Shown here in pieces: positions 21,383 through 27,964 of a DNA stretch of 64,000 nucleotides. The first letter of the stretch is position 1. Each line of letters starts with the position of its first letter. The translations under genes and the position numbers were made by a program. The notes beneath the pieces are model-generated. The model did not search any database. It was not told where the DNA came from and saw only the letters and a list, made by a program, of their open reading frames with translations. Source of the DNA: CADEER01 sp965216585 (GTDB lineage: Bacteria > Desulfobacterota > Binatia > HRBIN30 > CADEER01); contig CBDCGC010000003.1 in assembly GCA_965216585.1 (NCBI GenBank), forward strand, positions 2,356,001-2,420,000, given 5' to 3'.

Positions 21383-22609
21383 ATGATTCGATTTCGACTG
21401 AGGCAGGAAGCCATGACAACCATTGCAACGCGGATCGGCGCTGCCGTCACCCTCGCAGCGACCGTCATGATACAGACTTCGCACGCCTACCCGACCTACA
21501 ACGACGGTATGGGTAACGGCTGCGTGCAGTGTCACAACGGCTTCAACGGAGGCACCGGTGCTTTGCACACCAATCACCGGGATCAGTTGGGGGTTCAGAC
21601 CTGCAACCTGTGTCACCCCAACGGCGGCGGCACGACTCCGGTGTCGACATACACCAGCGGTACGGGTGGCGCCCTCGGCTGCGCCGGGTGTCACGGTCAG
21701 GATTACGGCGAGACGTCACCCAACAGCGGCCAGCCAAAGGCGACCGCCTACGGCTTGCGCCAACACCACGTCAACAACGGCATCAGCTCGTGCGGAACCG
21801 GAGGCTGCCACGCGCCAGGGTCCCTCGGACACCCCAATCCCTTCCCGCCGCTATTTGGTGAGGATGAGGTGCCGCCCTACTACGATCCTATTTTCAGCGG
21901 TCTGACCGATCCGTGCTCGAGCTCGGACGAAGACATGCCTTTCGATATGGACTCTCTCGGCCTCGACAACGACGGCGACGGCGACATCGACGGAGCCGAT
22001 CTGGATTGCGCCGTGTCGGGAACACCGACGGCGACACCCAGCCCGACATCGACTCCCGCGCCGACCACGGCATTGAGTTGTGGGAGTGGGCCTGTAGCCG
22101 GTTGCATCGCCCCTGCAAAAGGGGTGCTGGTCGTCAAAGAAAAAGCCGCCGGCAAGGAGAAGATCAAAGTCGCGCTCAAGAAGCTGCAGCCTGCACTCGT
22201 CCCGAATGACTTCGGCGACCCGGTTACCGGAGCGACGGCGTACAAGATCTGTATCTACGATTCCACCGACCAGCCGGTGGGAGAGTACACCGTCGACCAA
22301 GCCGGAGCCTTGTGCAACGGCGTGTCCTGTTGGTCGTCGATCACCAAGGGCTACAAGTACCGCGACAAGGGCACCTCGACGGACGGAATCTTGAAGATCA
22401 ATCTGTTCGGCGGCGACGCCGGCAAGGGCAAGGTGATCGTCGTCGGCAAGAACAAGACCGGAAATTTGCCGACCGGGGTAGCGTCGGCAATGCAAGGCGA
22501 AACCAGCGCAACGGTTCAGGTCTTGTCGAGCGATGCCTCTTGCGTCGGCATGAATCTGCCGCAAGTCAAGAAGGCCGACGGCCTGATCTTCAAAGCTACC
22601 GGGCCCTGA
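21383..22609 (+). CDS. Exported multiheme c-type cytochrome-like protein with Thr-Pro linker
   Basis: 408 aa from the ATG at 21383 (GGGAG upstream); the ATG at 21413 (GGCAGGAAG upstream) is equally possible and gives a shorter signal peptide. Three CxxCH heme sites are visible (CVQCH, CNLCH, CAGCH) plus a CGTGGCH variant with one extra residue. A calcium-loop-like DNDGDGDIDGADLDC and a TPTATPSPTSTPAPT linker follow. A ~180-residue C-terminal domain with KGVLVVKEKAAGKEKIKVAL comes last; I recall similar domains in uncultured deltaproteobacteria but know no function. Probably periplasmic or surface electron transfer. Confidence 0.78.
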   Translation: MIRFRLRQEAMTTIATRIGAAVTLAATVMIQTSHAYPTYNDGMGNGCVQCHNGFNGGTGALHTNHRDQLGVQTCNLCHPNGGGTTPVSTYTSGTGGALGCAGCHGQDYGETSPNSGQPKATAYGLRQHHVNNGISSCGTGGCHAPGSLGHPNPFPPLFGEDEVPPYYDPIFSGLTDPCSSSDEDMPFDMDSLGLDNDGDGDIDGADLDCAVSGTPTATPSPTSTPAPTTALSCGSGPVAGCIAPAKGVLVVKEKAAGKEKIKVALKKLQPALVPNDFGDPVTGATAYKICIYDSTDQPVGEYTVDQAGALCNGVSCWSSITKGYKYRDKGTSTDGILKINLFGGDAGKGKVIVVGKNKTGNLPTGVASAMQGETSATVQVLSSDASCVGMNLPQVKKADGLIFKATGP

Positions 22610-22715
22610 GCCGAGCCATCCAAGCAGACGGCGACCCGTACGGTCTGGGGCGGCCAGCCGTGGCGTGCAAGGCGCGGCTGGCGCTCATTCGACCATTTCG
22701 GGATCATGAGGGTCG

Positions 22716-23312
22716 ATGACCCACCCGATGGCCATGGCGCTGCCCATCCTCGCCACCGCAGCGCTTTGCAGCGCTCGCGCCGACACGCCACCGGTCGTGG
22801 GTGAGGCGCTGATCGGCGCGGCGATGGAACGAACGACCAGGGCCGTGCGCTACGACGGCAGCTACCGGCGGCTCGCCTACCCAATGGGAGACGTCGACGA
22901 CGACGTCGGCGTATGCACCGACCTCATCATTCGCGCCTATCGCAAGGTCGGTATCGATCTGCAGCAACTCGTCCACGAAGACATGACGGCCGCCTTCGGC
23001 GAATATCCGCCGCGCTGGGGCCTGAAGAGACCCGACGCCAACATCGACCATCGCCGTGTTCCCAACCTGCAGGCCTTCTTTCGCCGGCATGGCCGTGTGC
23101 TACCAAAAGGCCGCAACCCCAACCGCTACTTTCCGGGCGAGCTGGTGACCTAGGTGTTGCCCGGCAACCTGCCGCACATCGGCATCGTCGCCGCTCGGCG
23201 TTCACCCGGTGGCCAACGTCCACTCATCATCCACAACATCGGCGCCGGACCAGTCGTCGAGGACATCCTCTTCAAATTTCCGATCGACGGGCACTACCAG
23301 TATCCGCGATAG
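22716..23312 (+). pseudogene. DUF1287-family protein interrupted by an in-frame amber codon
   Basis: The frame reads 145 codons from 22716 with DUF1287 features (DVGVCTDLIIRAYRKVGIDL, PNLQAFFRRHG, FPGELVT). It then meets TAG at 23151-23153 and continues in the same frame for 52 more codons to TAG at 23310. The downstream part (LPGNLPHIGIVAARR, IHNIGAGP) is the rest of the same domain. The family normally has Trp at the interrupted position (G-D-x-V-T-W-x-L), so TGG to TAG is the simplest explanation. Relatives are predicted periplasmic Cys/His hydrolases. This is either a recent pseudogene, a sequencing error or a readthrough gene. The next gene is also a remnant. Confidence 0.8.
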
Positions 23313-23332
23313 AAGATCAGCAAGGAAATCCA

Positions 23333-23434
23333 ATGAGCTTCGACACGCTGCTGATAGCCACTCGGGGCGAAGTTGCCATTCGCGTCATCCGCACCTGCGC
23401 CAACCTCGGCTGCGAGAGTGTCGCCACCTGGTGA
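23333..23434 (+). pseudogene. 33-codon N-terminal remnant of a biotin carboxylase (AccC/PccA-type)
   Basis: The short frame after AAGGAAATCC begins MSFDTLLIATRGEVAIRVIR, which is the N-terminus of the biotin carboxylase domain of acyl-CoA carboxylases (consensus K-V-L-I-A-N-R-G-E-I-A-x-R-x-x-R). It runs on as TCANLGCESVAT, then ends at W-stop where the family continues with the ATP-grasp domain. The remaining ~400 residues are absent; the sequence goes straight into the 3' end of the convergent hydrolase gene. The intact start and ribosome site imply a deletion of the gene body. Confidence 0.75.
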
Positions 23435-23469
23435 TCGTCGGTCGCAAACCCGTCGGTGAACCGGCTCCC

Positions 23470-24225
23470 CTACGGATCGCGATCCGCCCAGGCCTCTTCG
23501 TAGAACGCGAGAAGATCTTCGCCGAGGTTCTTGATCAACCAGCGGTGAACGAGCCCGGCGCGCGCTTCCCAACCGTCGTCGACGTGCAGCGCATGGGCAC
23601 CGGCCACAGCTTCAAAATCGCCGTGCAACGCCGCGGCGAGAGCCTGAACCTCGCCGGCCGGAGCGACTTCGTCCTCCTCGCCGGCAACCACCAGGGTGCC
23701 AAGAAACTTGGCGGTCCCACCGGTGGGCACCGAGTCGATGAGCCGGGGGGAGGCTACCAGCTCGTCGATCAGCCCGTCCGGCTCGCGGACATCACCGTCC
23801 GGGTACGAACCCGCGAGACCCTTGCCCGGTTGCCGGTCGGCGCGGCGCAACCTCTGCAACCATGTGCCCGAATCGCGCAGCGCCGCGGCACTGACCAAGG
23901 GCGCAAGAGCGACGACGGCGCGCACGCTGTCCCGCAGGTTCAAGGCGAGCGATGCGCCGAGATCTTGCCCGATCAGCACCGGCACCGCATCGAGATCGGC
24001 AATCGCTTCACGCAACGAATCGTGCCTCGAGCGCAGCGACCTGCCTTGCTGCCTGTCCCAACCGAGCGAAATACAGCGCCAGCCGCGGTGAGAAAGGAAG
24101 CTCGTCATGCGTCGCCACGAGTGGCGCGCGTCCCACAGACCGTGAGCGAAGACCAGCGGCGCGGTGAACTTCGCACTCTCCGCCTCGCTGTATTCCGCAT
24201 GCAGTGGGCCGAGAGTTTGCGCCAT
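23470..24225 (-). CDS. Alpha/beta hydrolase with Asp in the nucleophile position
   Basis: 251 aa from the ATG at 24225 (MAQTLGPLHAEY); upstream extension is not homologous. The fold is shown by VFAHGLWDARHSW (oxyanion HG), the elbow VLIGQDLGAS, LVVAGEEDEVAP (acid) and GAHALHVDDGW (His). The elbow has Asp88 where esterases have Ser, as in haloalkane dehalogenases and epoxide hydrolases. Those families normally read G-H-D-W-G, so the assignment to them is not secure. No signal peptide. It is separated from the upstream H1-like gene by a terminator. Confidence 0.75.
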   Translation of the reverse strand: MAQTLGPLHAEYSEAESAKFTAPLVFAHGLWDARHSWRRMTSFLSHRGWRCISLGWDRQQGRSLRSRHDSLREAIADLDAVPVLIGQDLGASLALNLRDSVRAVVALAPLVSAAALRDSGTWLQRLRRADRQPGKGLAGSYPDGDVREPDGLIDELVASPRLIDSVPTGGTAKFLGTLVVAGEEDEVAPAGEVQALAAALHGDFEAVAGAHALHVDDGWEARAGLVHRWLIKNLGEDLLAFYEEAWADRDP

Positions 24226-24305
24226 CCACCCATTTCTAGAGAAAGCGCAGGCGAGCGCAAGGCAAGTCGATACGACGGAACCACGCCTTCGATGTACCCA
24301 CAATG

Positions 24306-24335
24306 CGAAAAGGCTCTCCGCTTGGAGAGCCTTTC
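24306..24335 (-). terminator. Rho-independent terminator of the H1-like gene
   Basis: A perfect 11-bp stem (24309-24319 pairing with 24324-24334, AAAGGCTCTCC) with a 4-base loop. On the minus strand the stem is followed by TTTT. It sits 67 bases beyond the stop of the basic protein gene, and upstream of the next minus-strand gene, so it separates the two units. Confidence 0.8.
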
Positions 24336-24401
24336 CGTGAGCCTGGTGTCTGCTTGAGAGAGAGAGAAATCTGGCCGAGTGTATGGCCCTACGTGTGCTG
24401 C

Positions 24402-24587
24402 CTACTTCTTCTTCTTGGCTGCCGAACGGGTCTTCTTCCGTGCCGGAGCTTTCTTCTTGGCACGCGACGTGCGCTTCTTCGTGGTCTTCTTGCGCGTCGC
24501 CTTCTTGCGAGTGGTCTTCTTTCTCGCCGTGCGCTTCTTCGTGGTCTTCTTACGCGTCGTCTTTCTCTTTTTCCTTGCTACTGGCAT
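24402..24587 (-). CDS. Histone H1-like Lys/Arg/Thr-rich DNA-binding protein
   Basis: 61 aa from the ATG at 24587, chosen because AAGGAGG lies six bases upstream; a longer frame from 24659 covers the leader and is unlikely to be translated. The whole chain is low complexity: MPVARKKRKTT, then repeats of KKTTKKRT and RKKTTRKKAT, ending RSAAKKKK. It resembles the basic tails of bacterial H1-like (Hc1/AlgP-type) nucleoid proteins, without any globular domain. It probably neutralises DNA and compacts the chromosome. The promoter and terminator are both strong, consistent with an abundant product. Confidence 0.8.
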   Translation of the reverse strand: MPVARKKRKTTRKKTTKKRTARKKTTRKKATRKKTTKKRTSRAKKKAPARKKTRSAAKKKK

Positions 24588-24969
24588 AACAGCCTCCTTG
24601 ATGAAGCGTTCTGTGATTTCGTGACCTCTCTCATCACAGACACTCTCCTCAACAGCCACACCTCACCAGAACTTGCCGGATTATAGGGTCCACTTTGGGG
24701 TTGGTCAAGCCAGAATGCCATTTTGGAAATGATTTTTTAAAACCAATTTCTTCCATTCTTTAGCGGAAGTCTGTGCACACAGTCGTTGCAGTGCATGCGC
24801 GCAGCTTCTCCATTCACGGATCACTCGAAGACCCCAGTGAAACGCATCGGACTTATTCCACCGCCAATACATACCACAAAAATCTTGACCGTTGGTCGCT
24901 GCGGTGCCACGCACCGCCCAAGCACAACGCCGCTACGTCGTGTGCCGCAAGGGGTTGCCGCGTCGGCGC
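24588..24969. other. Intergenic region between H1-like gene and enolase
   Basis: 382 bases without a supported gene. It holds the H1-like promoter (24680-24708 on the minus strand), about 85 bases of leader with a 7-bp inverted repeat (CTGTGAT at 24611, ATCACAG at 24633), and an AT-rich stretch at 24718-24760 that could serve as an UP element. The rest, towards the 3' end of eno, shows nothing I can identify. A 69-codon minus-strand frame at 24705-24914 lies across the promoter and is not credible. Confidence 0.6.
24680..24708 (-). promoter_or_regulatory. Near-consensus sigma70 promoter for the H1-like gene
   Basis: Read on the minus strand: TTGACC (24703-24708), a 17-base spacer, then TATAAT (24680-24685). 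Eleven of twelve hexamer bases match consensus and the spacing is ideal. An A/T-rich block lies directly upstream of the -35. The predicted start is near 24673, giving a leader of about 85 bases that ends in AAGGAGG. Confidence 0.85.
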
Positions 24970-26250
24970 TCAGACTCGCGCACGGAACGCAGCGTGACCG
25001 GGATAGCGCGCACGCTTGCCGAGCAACTCTTCGATGCGCAGCAGTTGGTTGTACTTCGCCGTGCGCTCGCCGCGACACGGGCTACCGGTTTTGATCTGGC
25101 CCGCGTTCACGGCGACGGCGAGATCGGCAATCGTCGTGTCTTCGGTTTCTCCGGAGCGATGAGAAATGACGGTCGTGTAGCCGGCGTTCTTCGCGAGGTC
25201 GATGGTTTCGCGCGTTTCGGTCAGCGTGCCGATTTGGTTCACCTTGATGAGGATGGAGTTGCCAACACCGCGATCGATGCCCTGCTGTAGACGCCGCGTG
25301 TTGGTGACGAAGAGGTCGTCGCCGACCAATTGAACGCGATCGCCGAGTCGTTTGGTGAGTCGCTCCCAGCCGTCCCAGTCATCTTCGGCAAGACCGTCTT
25401 CAATCGACACGACCGGGTATTTGTCGACCCACTTTCGATAGAAGCGCACCATGTCCTTGCTACTGCGCTTCGATCCGTCCGACTTCTTGAAGACGTAGCT
25501 TCCGTTCTCGAAGAACTCGCTCGACGCCGGATCGAGAGCGAGCGCGATCTGGCGACCCGGCTTGTAACCGGCCTTTTCGATCGCCTGGACGATGACGTCC
25601 ATCGCTTTGCGGTTGGACGGCAGACGCGGCGCAAACCCCCCCTCGTCCCCGACCCCGGTGTCGAAGCCCCGTTTGGCGAGGACGCCTCTTAGCGTATGAA
25701 ACACCTCCGTGGCCATGCGCAGCCCGTCGCTGAAGCGGCGGGCACCGACCGGAACGATCATGAACTCCTGCAAATCGACCGAGGAGTCGGCGTGGGCACC
25801 GCCATTGAGGATGTTGAGCATCGGCACGGGCAGGGTCACCGCTCGGCCTCCGCCCAAATGTCGGAAGAGGGGCTGACCCTTGGCGGCGGCGGCGGCCTTT
25901 GCCACGGCGAGCGAAACCCCGAGCGTGGCGTTGGCGCCGAGGCGGCGCTTGTTGTCGGTGCCATCGAGCTCGATCATCGCGTAGTCGATGCTCTCTTGCT
26001 CTCCGGCGTCGCGACCGCGCAGGCGCGGTGCAATTCTGCGGTTGACGTGGTCGACCGCTTTGCGCACGCCCTTGCCGAGGTAGCGCTTCTGTTTGTCGCG
26101 CAGCTCGAGAGCCTCGTGCTCGCCGGTCGATGCGCCGGAGGGAACGGCGGCACGGCCGAGCGCACCGCCGTGCAGCGCCACGTCGACCTCGACGGTCGGA
26201 TTGCCACGCGAGTCGAGAATCTCCCTGGCCTTGATGCTCCTGATCTTCAC
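24970..26250 (-). CDS. eno: Enolase
   Basis: 426 aa from the GTG at 26250 (KIRSIKAREILDSRGNPTVE); the frame is open further upstream but homology begins here. Glycolytic 2-phosphoglycerate dehydratase. Signatures seen: SGASTGEHEALELRD, NILNGGAHADSSVD, the metal ligand regions in ALDPASSEFFENG and SIEDGLAEDDW, LVGDDLFVTN, and ILIKVNQIGTLTET with the catalytic Lys and SHRSGETEDT. Full family length. It is divergent from ftsB, with which it is often linked in proteobacteria. Confidence 0.97.
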   Translation of the reverse strand: MKIRSIKAREILDSRGNPTVEVDVALHGGALGRAAVPSGASTGEHEALELRDKQKRYLGKGVRKAVDHVNRRIAPRLRGRDAGEQESIDYAMIELDGTDNKRRLGANATLGVSLAVAKAAAAAKGQPLFRHLGGGRAVTLPVPMLNILNGGAHADSSVDLQEFMIVPVGARRFSDGLRMATEVFHTLRGVLAKRGFDTGVGDEGGFAPRLPSNRKAMDVIVQAIEKAGYKPGRQIALALDPASSEFFENGSYVFKKSDGSKRSSKDMVRFYRKWVDKYPVVSIEDGLAEDDWDGWERLTKRLGDRVQLVGDDLFVTNTRRLQQGIDRGVGNSILIKVNQIGTLTETRETIDLAKNAGYTTVISHRSGETEDTTIADLAVAVNAGQIKTGSPCRGERTAKYNQLLRIEELLGKRARYPGHAAFRARV

Positions 26251-26356
26251 CGCCGTCCCCTTCCGTGCTTGCCGGCGCGGAGCGCATTGGACGAACTCCG
26301 CGCGACGCGCTAGTTGATAATCTGTGGTTCCGGCCACGACAGGCCGAGTGACGAAG

Positions 26357-26668
26357 ATGGGCTATCTACCGCCGCTGCCGAACAAATTCAAAGGCGCCGC
26401 CGCCGCTGCGCTGCTCATGCTCGCTGCGTGCGGGTTCTTCGCCGTATTCGGCAGCCACGGCTTGTCCCACCTATGGCGCCTGCAACGCCAGCAGAGCGAA
26501 GTGGAAGCGATCGCCTACTCGCTGTCGCGAAACAATCAGGAGTTGCGCGATCATCTGGAACGTCTCGAACATGACGACCTCTACCTGGAGCGCCTGGCGC
26601 GCGAACGCCTCGGCTGGATCAAGGATGGTGAGTTCGTCTACCGCACCAAGGTACGGCCAAGCCGCTGA
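26357..26668 (+). CDS. ftsB: FtsB/DivIC-family septum formation initiator
   Basis: 103 aa from the ATG at 26357; a GTG at 26324 would add 11 residues. Architecture is that of FtsB: a short cytoplasmic N-terminus, one membrane helix (AAAAALLMLAACGFFAVFG), then a coiled coil (QSEVEAIAYSLSRNNQELRD) and the end motif ERLARERLGWIKDGEFVYR. It would form the FtsQLB division complex. The neighbouring eno gene fits the usual eno-ftsB association, although here the two are divergent. Confidence 0.85.
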   Translation: MGYLPPLPNKFKGAAAAALLMLAACGFFAVFGSHGLSHLWRLQRQQSEVEAIAYSLSRNNQELRDHLERLEHDDLYLERLARERLGWIKDGEFVYRTKVRPSR

Positions 26669-26703
26669 TCGATCCGGCTGGATTCTTTCAGCCTCGTCCC
26701 AGC

Positions 26704-27159
26704 CTAGCCCTCCTCCTCGGCGACGAGATCTTCGTATTCATCGGTCGAGAGCATTTCGTCGAGCTCACCGGCATCGTCCAGGTTGACCTCGAGCAACCAG
26801 CCTTCGTAATAAGGATCCTCGTTGGCCAGGCTGGGCTGTTCCTCCAGCTCGGGATTGCTGGCGGCGACGCTGCCGGTAACGGGAGAGCGGATTTCCTGCA
26901 CCGTCCGCGAAGTCTCGAGCTCGCCGCAGACTTCACCGCGCTCGATTCGCTCGCCGACCTCGGGAAGCTCGATGGCAAGGATTTCACCGGTCTTCAGTTG
27001 GCCGATCTCCGAGATTCCGAGCTGCGCAATGTCGTCCTCGACGCGGACCCAGAAATGGTCGCGTGTAAACCTCAACACCGGCTCGGATGCACGGTCGTCG
27101 ATCTTCGCCTTCTTCTTGCGCGGCGCCACGGCGCGGTAGTTACAAAGGTGCGCCGGCAT
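26704..27159 (-). CDS. Glycine cleavage H-protein-like protein lacking the lipoyl lysine
   Basis: 151 aa (a GTG at 27129 would remove ten residues of weak N-terminus). The GcvH lipoyl-domain fold is clear: TRDHFWVRVEDDIAQLGISE, GEILAIELPEVGERIERGE, and IRSPVTGSVAASNPEL. At the lipoylation site, where H proteins read E-S-V-K, this protein reads GELETSRTVQEIRSPVTG with Arg (codon CGG) in place of Lys. The tail is very acidic (DEYEDLVAEEEG). No gcvT or gcvP lies nearby. It is therefore unlikely to serve the glycine cleavage system as a lipoate carrier; it may be a structural or regulatory homologue. Confidence 0.8.
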   Translation of the reverse strand: MPAHLCNYRAVAPRKKKAKIDDRASEPVLRFTRDHFWVRVEDDIAQLGISEIGQLKTGEILAIELPEVGERIERGEVCGELETSRTVQEIRSPVTGSVAASNPELEEQPSLANEDPYYEGWLLEVNLDDAGELDEMLSTDEYEDLVAEEEG

Positions 27160-27363
27160 GTCAAGACCTGGATTTCACCCGGATTTTGTGGCTCCCCGGC
27201 TCTGTGGTCGCCAACGAGAACCTGCCGCGGCGCAGCGCCGTGAATCCAATCGCGCCGGCCACTCGTAACGTCATCGAAGGTCGGCAAGAAAGTTTCGAGT
27301 TCACTCATCCCCTCGGATGCGTCGAAGCGATTCCACGTGTTTCGTCCCAATGAAGGTGTTCCC

Positions 27364-27870
27364 ATGCGTCCCCGCAAACCTCACCCCGCTTCGCTCGACG
27401 AAGTCGTGATCCGCCGCGCCGGCCACGAGGCCGTGATCGACTTTCGCGAGCCCGGATTCGCGACGACCCACCTCCAGCTCGGAGCAGACGCCGACGCGAT
27501 GTCAGACGGTGAGATTCTTCACTGCTTCAACGAGACGTTACGGACGCAGCTCGCAGCCGTCGAGGCGTACGAAAACGTCGCCGTCGAGATCCCGCCCGGG
27601 CAACCTCAGATCCGCTTTTTCGAAGCGGGAGAACAGTGGACGCCTCGCGGTTCGGTGCTGCGCTGCCTGGTCGACGACGGCGGGCCGCAGGGAGAGGCGA
27701 TCATCCACGTCGACGATGTCGAGCTTTCTCTAGCGGAGTTTGGCCGCCTCCTGTGCACCTACGCCGGCTGGGGAATGCGCATATGCTTCGTTCCCGAGGA
27801 GCGCTTGGAGGAATCGCCTGAAATCGAAATCGGCACACCGGAGGACGAGCCCGGTGCAATCGACACGTGA
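27364..27870 (+). CDS. Conserved hypothetical protein
   Basis: 168 aa from the ATG at 27364 (AAGGTG upstream). Two blocks look conserved: DFREPGFATTHLQLG near the N-terminus and the C-terminal IHVDDVELSLAEFGRLLCTY followed by AGWGMRICFVPEE. It is soluble and acidic, without signal peptide or membrane segment. I have a sense of having seen this C-terminal block in many soil bacteria as an unnamed family, but cannot name a function. It precedes the molybdopterin enzyme by 94 bases on the same strand. Confidence 0.65.
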   Translation: MRPRKPHPASLDEVVIRRAGHEAVIDFREPGFATTHLQLGADADAMSDGEILHCFNETLRTQLAAVEAYENVAVEIPPGQPQIRFFEAGEQWTPRGSVLRCLVDDGGPQGEAIIHVDDVELSLAEFGRLLCTYAGWGMRICFVPEERLEESPEIEIGTPEDEPGAIDT

Positions 27871-27964
27871 GGCGACGAGCGGATCCTATCCGGCGATCCG
27901 AAGCGGCTCTTCTCTCCTGTTGGCCTCTGGGCTACGACTTGCTCGGGTGATCGAGGAGACGAAG

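Noticed and set aside
24379..24624. Hydrophobic 81-codon plus-strand frame (FFLAAERVFFRAG...)
   Set aside because: It is the antisense of the Lys/Arg codons of the H1-like gene, which has its own promoter, ribosome site and terminator.
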